Below are positions 48,006 to 59,964 of a stretch of DNA of 64,000 bases, piece after piece. The notes below the pieces were generated by a model. It had not been told where the DNA came from. It did not search any database and saw only the letters and a list, made by a program, of their open reading frames with translations. Position 1 is the first letter of the stretch. Every line of letters starts with the position of its first letter. The stretch comes from Ottelia alismoides (Eukaryota; Streptophyta; Magnoliopsida; Alismatales; Hydrocharitaceae), in assembly GCA_037367405.1 (NCBI GenBank), contig JAZKJV010000600.1:1798001-1862000 (forward strand). The letters are read 5' to 3'. Made by a program: the position numbers and the translations under genes.

Positions 48006-50135
48006 GGGTTCGTTTCTCAAGGATTGTATATTCTTTCTATTTTTCGATATTCGAGATTCAATTCTAGGGTTTCTATTGAAACCCTAGTTATGTTCTTGAA
48101 GACTACTTTGAATATTTATTATTCGATTCAAGTTCATGTTCGTGATCAAGAAGAGTCCTAGGATCAGGGCTACTAACATCGGCCCAATAGCAATATTCGG
48201 GATCAGTTCTAGGGTTCGTGATGGAACCCTAATTCTCCAAGTCCCAAGCGACAGCATCTCTCTCGTATTGTGTAGAATTACAAATGGTGTTCTTATTGTT
48301 CAGTGCCACAGCATCTCTCTCGTATTTCAGATGCAACCACGCCAACTTTTGTTCAAGGCGGCAGAAAAAAAGAACCCTAACAAGAATGGCCTCTCCAGCC
48401 AAAGCCAAAACCCGATGAGGCATGTCCAAGTCCTCCGAGTCCCGATCTGTTCGAGATTTCAAAAAAATCGATCCCAGGAACTCTAGACGAAGCCCCACCG
48501 CGCATGTCTCCTCCAGTTGGTGGCGAAGCCCCATCGTCCCTTGGCGACGCATCCTCGGTTGGTAGCGCATCATTTTCAAACCCCGGTTGATGGTGCCCTG
48601 CTCTCCAGATTGCCACGCATCCTCCAACGCTTCGCATCTCCTCACGGTGGCGAAGCTCCAGCCGCTTCGTCGGCGGCGAGCAATTAAGGAAACCCTGATA
48701 GGGGCGAAGCTCCACATGCAGCGAGTCCTTGCCCATTTGAGCTCCGGATCGCACCCAGGCGATGCCGCTCGGATCGCAACCTACGACAGCCATGCTGCTC
48801 AAGCTCCAGGTGGCTTCGCGAAGGTCGCACCCCTCTCGATCTGCAGCACCGATCCAAACTCCCAAGACGACGCTATGCAACAAGCCCCCATCATGCGCGA
48901 TGAGTTTCTTCTAAGAGGGTTCCCAACGGGGAGCCCTCACTAAAAAGCATAGCCAAGTTGTGTTTAAAAAAGGAGATTTTTGTAAGGGTCCAAGTGGGAT
49001 GAGATTTTCACACAAAAAAGGGGGGAGAGAGAGAGAGCACACCTAGTGGGGTGTTGATGCTAAAAAAAAGAGTATACAATTTTGGGCCCCTTTGGGCCGT
49101 GTTCGAGAAAAAAAGGGGAAGAGAGGTCGAGGAAAAAAAAGTGTCCGAAATTTGTAAGTCATGTTTGGGCTGAGTTTCAAGGGTCCAATTGGATCGTAAA
49201 TTTGTCTTGAAAAAAAAGAAGTGCACATAAAAAAACCTTATGCTTAAAAAAAGGTGAGTCGACTATGAAAAAATTGGATTAGCCGAAAAAAAGTCTTGAA
49301 TAAATGATTTGAAAAGTCAAAAAAAATGAGATCTTCTTGTTGGTTTCTTGTTCCCATCTTCATTTGCCTTCTCCCAACATTGTCGATGTCAATGTTAGCA
49401 GACAAGTATGGGAGAAGGGAGTATTGTGTAGAGTTACACGTTGGCTTGTCAGATTCTTCATATTTCATATTCCAAGCCAGCCAAATTTTCAGACTCTACA
49501 GTTCAATTTCAGATCCTGTGGATTGGTTCAGAGTCCAAGTTTGAGGCACTACATATTTGAATGATCCAATTTCTTCGAGTTCTCAAAAGAGAGACTCTCC
49601 TTTTCAGACGCATATGTGTGCGATCATTTTTATATGGTCCCCATCTTTTGTTTATTGGTCTCAGGGTTCTCATGTAATTTTAGGGACTCAGAATGAGATC
49701 CCATTCTCTGAGCCAATATGGGAGAGAACCAGTAATCCGACGGTAAGACTTTTCAAAGACTCCATTCTCCATTGACTGTGGGCTCCAACAAGGATGTCTT
49801 CATGACTTTTTTAATTCGGCCCTTTCAAAGATGGAGCACTTGCCCACAAGATGTGGCAGACTAGAGCTCTCCAAGTGGAGACTTGTTTTCAATTGCAGTG
49901 ACTCTAACAGGCGCAATACAGAGCACATGCTCTCCGATGAAGAAATTCAATTCGATTCACACTCCACCCCGTTTTTTCCTCCTCACATGTACAACATGAG
50001 AAGCAACGTCCTCGACAACGTCCGACAGTTGTGTTTTCTTGAGTTGATATTGTCCGTAGTGTCTTGTAGCGTGAGTTTGAGTGATTTCGTTATGTTTGTT
50101 CAAGTTGAGCATTGCATGCTCCATCTTGAGGGGGG

Positions 50136-50679
50136 TGTTGGCATGGGATCAAATTTCGCCGAAATTCGGTCGAAATTTAGTCGAATTTCGATTTCGGTGA
50201 GTGATCGAAATTCAACTGAAATGGCCAACATCGACCGAAACTTAGGGGCCCTATTTCAAAAAACGACTGCAATGACCGAAATTTTGATCGAATTTCGACC
50301 AAAATTTTGTATAGATCACTAACCGAAACGAAACCAAAATCCGACATCTAAAGCATTGGGTGTTAGAGTATGTTGAGTATGCATCACTTGTGTGGTAGAT
50401 GGGTAAATGGATCCCTACATGATCCATTTAACACATACAGTTGTTTAGCCTAACATCGACCGTCTGTGAGATATGGAGACTCGATGAAGGCTATATAAGA
50501 AGCACCTCACCCTCTTGTAATAGTTGAGAAAATTAAATAGACACATCAACCCTTTGAGGCATCCTCCTGTGGTTTCATCTCGCTCCTTAGAGAGGAGGGT
50601 TCCAGGTAAAATCTCGGTGTTCCATGATGTGTATTTTCTTTATCTTTGATATTCGCTTCCGCATTCTTATTTTCTAACA
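50136..50679 (+). repeat. right LTR of X2, split by MITE M3
   Basis: The LTR starts TGTTGG after the tract CTTGAGGGGGG, is interrupted after six bases, and resumes TGTTAGAGTATG at 50361. Net length is about 319 bases. It ends TTTTCTAACA. Confidence 0.8.
50142..50357 (+). mobile_element. 216 bp Mutator-type MITE (copy M3)
   Basis: Flanked by GGGTGTTGG (50133-50141) and GGGTGTTAG (50358-50366), a 9 bp duplication with one difference. The uninterrupted site is visible at the left LTR of X2. The body is of the GAAATTTCG type, in the same orientation as M1. Confidence 0.78.
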
Positions 50680-51569
50680 AAGTCCAATCTATTGATCTCC
50701 CCATGCACATGTTAGCCTTTCTGGTGACCAAGGTTCAGAAAGTCGGTATGCGGTATTCGTTCGGTCAGGCGGTCTAGAGCGAGTAAGCGTATAGGCAAAA
50801 GTATATGCAAAAATATATGTGGATTATGCGGTTTATATTATTTCAATTCAAAAAATATTAAAAATGTATAATTTCAAACATTTGATATTTATATTTAAAA
50901 AAATATAACATGGAAAAAATATGAAGTGAAGACTTTTTTGTACAATGTGATATCAACCAAAGCATTTCTAAAAGTCGTCCATTTTCAAAAGATAAAGATG
51001 TTAATAGTAAAGTGAGTAAAAAATGTTGTAAATTAATTGAAGATTGAAAAAATGATAGTATCATTGTCCAAATTGGAAAGTAACCTTTTTGTGGAAGTGT
51101 AACCCCTGGTAAGCAAACACAACCATGAACCTCCGTACTTTAGTAAATGGTGTATTTGTCTCCTCAAAGTTAAATATTTAAAAAATAAACCATTTAAATT
51201 AAATATATGTTATTTGTTTTGTGCAGTTATAAATTTCCATGCAAATCTAACATCTATATTCATCTTAGATAAACATATTACCTCTATTAGTAGAGTTATA
51301 AAAAAATCAACCATTTGTTCTTTAGTAAATGGTGTTATGTGCAGTTACCTCTATTACATATGCGGTGCGGTAGCCCCGCAACACACATATTGTGCGGTAG
51401 GGGGACTGCCTCCGCATATGCTCAACCATCTAAAATGAATCACTTTTCTTAGATCTTTAACTCCACTTAGGTACATAAATTCAGTAGTAATGTTATTTAT
51501 AGATATTTATTTATTTTTAAATTCAAAATTAGAGAACTGTGTAGAACATCATATACCCCGCATATGCCT
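50680..51569. other. unassigned stretch between X2 and the copia element
   Basis: The first ~60 bases may continue the LINE. The rest is AT-rich, with a TATGCGG/CCGCATA-rich patch at its borders (50740-50835 and 51355-51425, again 51557-51566), which could mark another short-word element cut by the copia LTR. No gene recognised. Confidence 0.4.
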
Positions 51570-51707
51570 TGTTATATGTTATTTTGTCCTTTTTCCTATA
51601 TTGTTTATTTATATTGTCCTGTTTATGTAATTTACCCTTAGAGCTTTTCTCCTATATAAGAGAGCTCTAGGGTTAGAAGGAATATATCTTTTTCTTTTCC
51701 TTCCACA
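51570..51707 (+). repeat. 5' LTR of copia C1
   Basis: 138 bases from TGTTATATG to CTTCCACA, including TCCTATATAAGAGAGCTCTA as promoter. It is similar along its length to the C2 LTR read on the minus strand. Confidence 0.85.
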
Positions 51708-51719
51708 TGGTATCAAAGC
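51708..51719 (+). other. primer-binding site of copia C1
   Basis: TGGTATCAAAGC, complementary to the initiator tRNA-Met 3' end with one change, lies directly after the LTR. Confidence 0.85.
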
Positions 51720-52126
51720 GACGGCCCTAGACCGAAGCATGTGCTCTAGAATCCTATTCCCACCACAACCTTAGCCCTCAAGGGCTTCACTGGCCCGCCT
51801 CCGCCGCGCCTCCGCGGGTTCCTCGATGTTGCCTCGCCCCGAGCCCCAGCTTCTTGCGTACCTAGCCCTTAAGTCTTCACGCACTCCTCCCTTCACGTGT
51901 TCCTAACCCTTCAGTGCTTCACGCGCTCCTCCCTTCGAATGCACATCACGTCGTCGCTGCCCATGTGTAGTGGGCAGTTCGCAGCCCACACACAGTCGTC
52001 CAGTGGATTCTTGGGTACACGAGAAGCCCTAAAAATACCCTAGTTACCCAAAGGACTCTCCAAAAGAATGGAAGATGTTGTGGTATGAGTCTACTCACAC
52101 AACTATATTCATGTATGCCAATGTAG

Positions 52127-53221
52127 ATGTCGGTATCTCTTGTTGCTAGTCTAGTCTTGAAGATTGTTGTCATCATGTTCGACAACAAAGTTGAAATCCC
52201 ATCCTTGGGTGCCTTCAAAGGTCCGACACAAATTGTCAAAATGGATGGAACCAACTATGAAATGCGGACCATGCAGTTCATGAGTTTGATGCAATGTAAT
52301 GGCAAGAAGCGCATTCTCACAATAGAGGAGCCACGTGACAAGACTGGGACAAATGCCTCATGGGAGGTGGATGATGCATATGCTCGAGTATGGCTATTTG
52401 GGATTGTATCCACGGAGATAGCTAATGATATAGTGAGTCAGCCTACTACAAAGGCTATGTGGGACATTCTTGTCGTGACATACTCTCCGGCAAAGAATGA
52501 GTTGAAGATACTCCAGCTCCAGCATGATATCTTCACATCAAAGCAGAATGGTTGCCCTCTTCACACCCTCTATACTTCTTTGAGGGGTATGTTCGAGAAG
52601 TTATATGGCTACATACCCTTGACTGCTACACCAGAGCAGCTCAAGGCATACAGAGACTATGTAATGATAGGAGTATTTCTGGCCGACCTGGATCCGAAAT
52701 ATGATGCAACTCGTGTCCAGATCCTCACGGATGCTACCATACCTCCTATGGAGGAGGCATATCGTAGATTTAGTAGATTGTCTATACCCTTTGGGAGTCC
52801 TTTACAGCAGCAAACTTCTTCAGCTATGGTGGCGTCACGTGGTAGAGGCAGCCATACATTATATCGTAGCAGGGGAAGTTCCAACCGTGGTATAGGACGG
52901 GGTGGTCGAGCCCGTGGTCCCCGTCAACCGTGTACCTATAGCCACAAAACAGGCCACTCTGAGGAAACCTGCTATTCTAAGCATGGATTTCCAGCGTCAG
53001 CCAAAGTTGCAGAGCAGACACAACAGACTGGGAGTCCATCACCTGCATCTGATCAGAGGTTTGACGAGCTTGTAGCACGACTAAGGGAGATCATGCCTGG
53101 CACGTCTGGATCCACTAGCTCTCCTTCAGGATCTTCAGAGGTCGTTGCCTCAGCATCTGCATCTACATCAGGTATAGACTATGCTCTTACTAGTTGCTAC
53201 AAGGAGGACTTATCAGAATAG
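52127..53221 (+). pseudogene. gag of copia C1
   Basis: A 364-codon frame encodes the copia capsid region (VKMDGTNYEMRTMQF, then LKILQLQHDIFTSKQNG) and a nucleocapsid zinc knuckle. The knuckle reads CTYSHKTGHSEETCYSKHG. The second Cys expected in CX2CX4HX4C is Ser here, so zinc binding is probably lost; C2 keeps CTYC. The frame ends at a TAG where protease (TDSGASHHLCGD) should continue. The likely start is a later ATG (VIMFDNK). Confidence 0.8.
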
Positions 53222-55279
53222 ATCACGGATTCCGGAGCATCCCATCATCTCTGTGGTGACAAAGGTCAGTTTAGTGTTTTTCATCCTACTCAGCATGGAC
53301 GATCAGTTGTGATAGCAGATGGAACACATTCCTCCATTACTGGTCAGGGGGAGGTGCAGTTGACTTCTACATTGAGGTTTCTGAATGTTCTCTACGCTCC
53401 TGAATTTTCTATGAATTTATTATCAATTATTAGTCAAATCACCAAAGATTTACATTGTCGTGCCATATTTGATCCATCTGCACTTGTGTTTCAGGACATA
53501 CTGACGAAAGTGATTGGAATTGGCCGTGAGCAAAGGGGCCTTTACATATTAATGCAGTCTCCGTATGCTAGCGCCTCTTCTTCTCTCTGCATTGGATCTG
53601 TTTCTCCCTATATGTGGGATCTGCGATTTGGTCATCTTCCTCTGCAAAAGTTGATTCATGTTCTTCCACGGATTTCTCCTCGATCCACTTTTCAGTGCAA
53701 GGCTTATCAGCTTGGGAAGCATCATCAGTCCACTTTCCAGAGTCGTCAAGGTCCAAGTAGTCATAGTCTGTTTGAGTTGCTCCATTTCGATATTTAGGGT
53801 CCTAGTCGTGTCCCAGATCATCAAGGACGCAGATTTTATCTTGTTGGGGATGATAACTTTTCTATATTGTCTTGGGTCTTTCTTCTTAAAAACAAGTCTG
53901 ATGCTAGTCCTGTTATTCAATCTTTTATTAATGAAATAAAGAACATTTTTCTGCAAAAGTCAAATACATACGTTATGATAATGCACTAGAATTTTGCAGT
54001 ACTCGGCTCTCTCAATTTCTTTGGTCCCATGGTATTGTGAATCAGACATCATGTGCATATACTTCCCAACAGAATGGGGTGGCTGAAAGGAAACACTACC
54101 ATCTTTTGGATGTCACCGGAACCCTTTTGATTCAGAGTTGTGCTCCTCATTCCTATTAGGGAAATGCAGTTCTAACTGCTTGTAATCTGGTAAATCGTAT
54201 GCCTTCTTCGGTGTTTGGGGAGAAGATCCCGTTCTTGATTGTGTTTCCCGAGACGGATCTTTTCTCGCTTACGCCTCGTGTCTTCCGTTCGGTTGCGTTT
54301 GTTCATCAACACTCTCCTGGTCTTGACAATCTCTCTCCCAAAGTTGTCAAATGTGTGTTCGTTGGGTATTCCAAAGCCCAAAAGGGATATCGTTGTTTTG
54401 ACCTTGTTCGACGAAGATACGATGTCAGTGTTGATGTCACCTTCTTTGAGTCTATTATGTATTTTCTCCCACAGGTGACAGGCTCACTCCTTCAGAGGAT
54501 GGAGAAGAAATCTATATGCCACCTCCTCCATCATTACCATGGTCTATTCCATCACCGCCACCTCTACCTCCACCACCACCACTACCTCCACCACCACCAC
54601 CATTGTCTCGTATTTTCTTTCCACAGATCTACCAACGAAGACCCCATGCTCATGCACCTCCTCCATCATCCAGCACGTCCAAGGTATGTACTGAGCATTT
54701 GAGCTATTCTAATGGCATGGGTGATTTGCATGCACAGACTGAGGTACAGGGTGCAGACATTGACTCTATTACTACTAAAGATATGGATATGCCTATTGCA
54801 CTTCGGCGACGGAAACGAGCATGCACTTGCACCCTATTGGTTCTCATGTTTCCTTAGAGCAAATTACCAAGGATTTTCAACAATTTGTTGTGGGGTTGTC
54901 TGCTGTAGAGATACCACGGTCATATCAGGAGGCACTGCTAAGCAGGCAGTGGTGTCTGGCTATGGAGGAGGAGATGGCGTCTTTACAGTCACGAGGTACG
55001 TGGAGTGTGGTCCATGCTCCACCATGTGCATCTGTTGTTGGGAACAAGTAGGTATTTACTGTGACGCATCAAGCTGATGGTACCATAGACAGATACAAGA
55101 CCAGGATGATTGCTCGTGTGTTCACCCAAACCTATGGTGTGAATTATCAGGACACTTTCTCTCATGTTCCGTGTCACTCTACATTGCCGATTCTTATTGT
55201 TGTTGTGGTACGTGATTGGCCACTTTTCTAATGGGATGTCAAGAATGCTTTCTTGTATGGTGATATGCACGAAGAGGTT
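53222..55279 (+). pseudogene. protease-integrase-RT remnant of copia C1
   Basis: In order: protease DSGASHHLCGD (53228), pre-integrase WDLRFGHLPLQKLIHVLP near 53620, integrase core pieces (TSQQNGVAERKH near 54068), the GYSKAQKGYRCFD stretch near 54365 and the start of RT (MEEEMASLQSRGTW near 54961). Frameshifts occur near 53800, 53955, 54475 and 54850, and stops at 53796 and 54157. A Pro codon-rich CCACC repeat lies at 54515-54605. It ends inside RT at 55279. Confidence 0.8.
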
Positions 55280-55423
55280 TGTTGGGAAAAGCAGAGAACT
55301 TGTTTATTCCATCAACCCTAGGCTCTCTTATATAGGAGAGTAGCCTGTGGGTAAATTACATAAGGAGTCCAACAGAAAAGAAAAATAACATACAGGTACA
55401 TAAGAGAATAATATATGTTTACA
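55280..55423 (-). repeat. 3' LTR of copia C2
   Basis: 144 bases, TGTTGGGAAAAGC to ATATGTTTACA on the plus strand. It differs from the other LTR at only a few positions (for example CAACCC/CAACTC, TGTGGG/TATAAG), suggesting a fairly recent insertion. Confidence 0.9.
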
Positions 55424-55435
55424 CTCCCCCTCAAG
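55424..55435 (-). other. polypurine tract of copia C2
   Basis: The minus strand reads CTTGAGGGGGAG immediately before the 3' LTR. Confidence 0.8.
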
Positions 55436-56981
55436 ATGGAGCATAGATATCAATCATGCTCAGCTTGGATGCACACTTCTGAAATGGGCCTCGCAGTAGT
55501 GCCTTAGTAAAAATGCATGTTGTCTGATTCTCTGAACTAACATGGGACGTAGCAATGAATCCCTTCTGAATCATGTCACGTATGAAGTGACAATCAACTT
55601 CAATGTGCTTGGTTCGTTCATGGAATGTTGGATTATTTGCAATGAACAAGGCCGCCTGATTGTCACATTCCAAAGCCATAGGAAGTAGAACTTCTATATG
55701 TAAATCTGTAAGCACGGCTTTTACCCACATCATTTCTGTGCTCACCTGGGCCATAGCCCTATATTCAGATTCACCACAGTACCTTGCCACCACAGTTTTC
55801 TTCTTGCTCCTCCATGAGACTAGAGAATCTCCAACATATACAGCAAACCTAGAGGTGGACTTCCTGTCCTTGGGACACCCTGCGTAATCTGCATCTGCAC
55901 AGGCTGAGATAGTAGTCTCTTTGCCCTTCTTGAACAACAAACCCGCACCTGGAGATGACTTGAGGTACCTGAGTATCATATGTATGGCATCCATGTGTAC
56001 CTGACGTGGTTGCTCCATAAACTGGCTCACACGAATTACAGCAAAGGCTATATCAGGCCTAGTAATCATAATATAAAGAAGTTTACCCACCAGTTCTCTG
56101 TATCTTCTACTATCCACCTCCTCTGTATCACCTTCATATAGCTTCATACTAGGGTCCATAGATGTGGTAGCAGGTCGGCAGCCAAGCATTCCTGTTTCAC
56201 TCAACAAGTCGGTGACAAATTTCCTCTGAGACATTACCAACCCATAAGAATTTCTGGCAAACTCCGATCCCAGAAAATATCTAAGGACCCCAAGGTCCTT
56301 GGTGACGAATTCACGACCCAGCATTTCTTTTGCCTCCCTTATTCCATGTTCATCATCACCTGTAATCAGAATATCATCTACATAGATCATGATTGCAATA
56401 ATAACTCTGGAAGCCTTTTGTACAAACAAGGAATGATCAGCATTGGAATGTTTGTATCCTTGTTTCTCAAAGAGATCTAAGAGCTTCTGGAACCACGCTC
56501 TGGGGCTCTGCTTAAGGCCATAGATAGCCTTATGAAGTCTGCACACCGTAGGATACTCTCCTCAACAGCAAAACCAGGTGGTTATTGCATGTAGACTTCT
56601 TCGTGTAAGTCACCATATAAGAACGCATTCTTCACATCCAATTGGTACAGTGGCCACCCACGAGTAACCGCAACAGACAACAAGATCCGTAGAGTGGAAT
56701 GGCGGGCCACTGGTGAGAAGGTATCAAGATAATCCACCCCATATGTCTGTGTAAAGCCACAAGCAACAAGGCGTGCCTTGTACCTATCAATACTGCCATC
56801 GGCATTCTATTTGTATGTGAACACCCACTTGCAGCCCACTGGTGACACATCAACAAGTACATGAACCAAACTCCAAGTACCTCGAGATTGGAGAGCTGCC
56901 ATCTCTTCTTCCACAGCAAGACGCCTTCTACTATCCTTCAGGGCATCTTGGTAATTTCGTGGAATGGCTACTGCTGACAAG
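55431..56981 (-). pseudogene. reverse transcriptase and RNase H of copia C2
   Basis: The minus-strand frame 55431-56546 is open for 371 codons and carries copia RT (IYGLKQSPRAWFQKL; YVDDILITGDD with the catalytic YVDD) and RNase H (CADADYAGCPKDRKSTSRF; ECDNQAALFIANNPTFHERTKHIEVD). The RT N-terminal part lies in 56547-56981 with breaks near 56550 and 56810. The text of the C2 polyprotein (NYQDALKDSRRR near 56940) is cut by the solo LTR at 56982 and continues on its far side. Confidence 0.85.
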
Positions 56982-59964
56982 TGATGAATCCACGATTCAT
57001 CATCTCAATATCTTGATCTTAGCAAAATCCACTAGTAAATTCCCTAATAAATGTATATAAAATATATAAATTAACAAAATGACTCTTGTAAATAAAACTC
57101 ACTAATTATTGTATATTAGATTGTACAAAATAAATTACACATAAAAAGCCGCAAAATCAAAGGAGTTTTATACATGTAAACAACCCAAAACTTTATGTAT
57201 TTTTAATAATTTCATATCAACTCCTTTTTGGCTAATTCTTTCTCCAACATGTTCATATCAATGTATATAAAAATACAAAAATACAAAACAAATTTTACCT
57301 CAAATAAATACTCCTAGATCCCAATGGGAAAAAGCCGTAAAGACCAACTTCCAAGCTAAATTCCCGCTCCGTATGAACTCCAAATTCACCAAACTCACTT
57401 TTAAAGTTCAAGTTAGAAAATTATCTATCCAACGGAAGTGGTTTCATTAAAATCGGAGCTCGTTTGCAAAAGTTGGGTTTTGGGACCTAGATGTACATTA
57501 TATACCATGTATATATTCATTCTTTCTTTAATTTTTATTGTATCTTTCTTAATTACTAAAAATACAAAAAAATCATAATTGTGTTGTATTTTAATTGTAG
57601 TATTTTATTGTATTTTTTTCCGTTGTAAATATCTCTTATTAAAAAGACAAAAAAAATTACATATTAGAAAAGTAAAAAAATGTGTACATGTTGTTTGTCT
57701 TCCCTTGTAAATTCTCCACTATTTATTTTCTTCTTTTTTATTCTATTGTAATTAAAGTAGCCAACTTTATTTTATTTATTTATTTAATTTTCATTCTCTA
57801 CAATAACCACCATTCAACTCTTTACCACCAACCTCCATTCAACCCCACCATTTTTCTAACTTCTAATTCAACTCCACCATTTTATTAACCTCCATCCCAC
57901 TCCATCTTAATTCTAACTTCCATTTTTTCCATCTCTTTATATACATTCCATCCTCCTCAATTTGCCTTTGATCCATCTTTATGTGAGGAGAGCCTAGTTC
58001 CCTGAGTTGAATCGGTGACAGCGACGCAACCGAGGTCGAGCGACGACGGCCCTCTCTCCGGTGAGATCCGTTGGCTTCTTGGCCAACATCGCAGTCGCAA
58101 CCGCGCGCTGCTTGAGCTCATTGCGCGCCGGCAATTTGAGCGAAGACCGTGCTCACGAGAGCACTCCATAGGCGATCGCGTTCATCTTAGGTAAATTTTA
58201 CCTTCATTTTATCATCTTGTCATTTTTGCATTTTTTTTTAGTTCATCATAGCTCCACACATCATCTCCCATTTGTTCTACTCCACCACATTACCATCATC
58301 ATATTTTTTTCCCCATCATGATTCATTCCCTGTTTTAACAAAATTAAAAAAATATATAAAAAAATTAAAACAAAAAAAAGATTCTCCTTTTATTACAGCA
58401 GTAAAAAGAGTAAAAAAATAAAAAAATTAAAAAAAAAATAAACGGAGGAGGCAGCAGCCGTAGGCCGCCGCCCCCCCCCCTCCTTCTTCCACCGCCATAA
58501 CCGCCGGCGGGCCGCGCGCAGCCCCTTCAGCCGCTGCTCCAGGCCGCGCGGCCGGCCGCCCCTCCAAGCGGCTCACCGCAGTCCCGACCACAGCCGTCCC
58601 CTGCGGCGGTTTGCCCCCCTCCGCCGCCATCTTCATCGCCAGCCGACGCCACCCTCCTCGCCGGTGCCGCCCGCCGACCACCTCGCCGCCGACCCCGCGC
58701 TCGTCGCGCCGCCCTTCTTGCGGCTGCGCGAGGCCCCCTTCCGCCGCCGCCAACCCCCTCCCCCGTTGGATTCTTCTCCAGCCGATCAGGGAAGAAGAAG
58801 GTGGTTTTCTTTTTGAATTATTTTATTGTGAAAATTATATTTTCTTTATTTATAGTTTTTGTAATTACAAACAAGTCCTTGTAAATAAGTTGCATTGTAT
58901 ATATTGTTTTCTAATTTGCACAGACACCCCTGTGTTCTCTTGTTAATTTGGACATCTATCTTGCATCTTTTTATTCAATGAAAAGTACCATTGTGTTGAG
59001 CAACTAATTGTGTACGTTTTGAGTATTTATTTGGATTTTTATGGTAGTTGGGTAATTAATTAAAAATAGTTAACTGAAATATTGCATATTTTACCCATTT
59101 TGGACTCTTAAAACTATATCGCACACACGGTTGCTCCAAAAAATCCACAAAAATTAGGAATGATGCCTTGAAATGTGATAAACCTACTGTCCAAATTTCA
59201 TCTAAAATGGATATGTCATGTGCCCGAAATAATTTATAGAGTGTTTTTAGTATTTGATTTTTAATTAAATCCACGTATATCCTTTTTGCGAATTTTTAAG
59301 TCTCCTGGATTTCTTATTTAAATACCTACTTGAGATAATTCGCACTCTGATTAATTTGATAACATGGATTTATTAGAAATTATTTACTCACTGTCACTCT
59401 GATTTCACTAAAAAATCCATAAAAATTCATAACTTGTCAAAAAATTCTAAAAATATTACTGTAGCTTCCTTGCATCATCTTTTAATTCCAGTAATTTTGT
59501 CATGATTTTTGCTTACTGTTTGTGTGAGAAATTACGAAAAAACCCATAAAAAGTGTGCATTTTTCCTTGTTGCATTTTAACCCCTAAAATTCCAAAAAAA
59601 TATGTTTTGTGTTCATCACTAGACTAGAATGCTAGTAAAAATATAATTTGGCTGAATTGGATTAATTTGATATTAAAATTAATTTGGCCTTGTTGTGTAT
59701 TTTCTTAGTGTTGTAATTCACTTGCATTTGTTTCTTTTTACATTAAAAAAAAGCTAAAAAATACCACACTGAAATCTAGACCTAAGTTCTTGAATTAAAC
59801 CCAAGTTGTTCCTTTGCCTCCCTGAGTTCGACCCCGGACTTGCCCGGGATATAAATTAAAGCCGAGACACTCTTCACGGAGATCCTTCTCTCGGTTCTGA
59901 CCGAATCGCTAAGTACACGTATTACAACGTACACGAATTAAACATCGTATCTAGCGACTCGTCA
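56982..59964. mobile_element. solo LTR (2983 bp) of the Athila-like family, in copia C2
   Basis: It runs from TGATGAATCCACGATTCATC to GCGACTCGTCA, with an exact 5 bp duplication ACAAG (56977-56981 and 59965-59969). Its start and the CCTGAGTTCGACC motif near 59822 match the long LTRs elsewhere in the window. By that match it lies in plus orientation. No internal region is present, so it is the product of LTR-LTR recombination after insertion. It has AT-rich arms and a GC-rich core (58440-58790). Confidence 0.93.

Larger units (their letters stand above)
47692..50679 (+). mobile_element. non-autonomous LTR element X2
   Basis: Left LTR 47692-47993, right LTR 50136-50679 (with a 216 bp MITE inside). 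A primer-binding site follows the left LTR and a polypurine tract precedes the right one. Flanks AAGT(A) and AAGT(C) give a 4 bp exact duplication. The 2.1 kb interior has a GC-rich first part (48380-48950) and AAAAAA-rich second part, with no gag or pol. It belongs to the same family as X1 and lies in the LINE. The layout is that of a LARD-like or very short derivative of a copia element. Confidence 0.8.
51570..55279 (+). mobile_element. copia retrotransposon C1, 3'-truncated
   Basis: It has a 138 bp LTR, an initiator-Met-type primer site, gag, protease, integrase and the beginning of reverse transcriptase, in copia order. It stops at NAFLYGDMHEEV within RT, where the LTR of a second copia element (C2) begins. 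The remainder and the 3' LTR are not found anywhere in the window. It is the same family as C2 but distinct in sequence. Confidence 0.85.

Noticed and set aside
58427..58946. GC-rich ORFs inside the solo LTR
   Set aside because: Part of the LTR core; Ala/Arg/Pro runs only.
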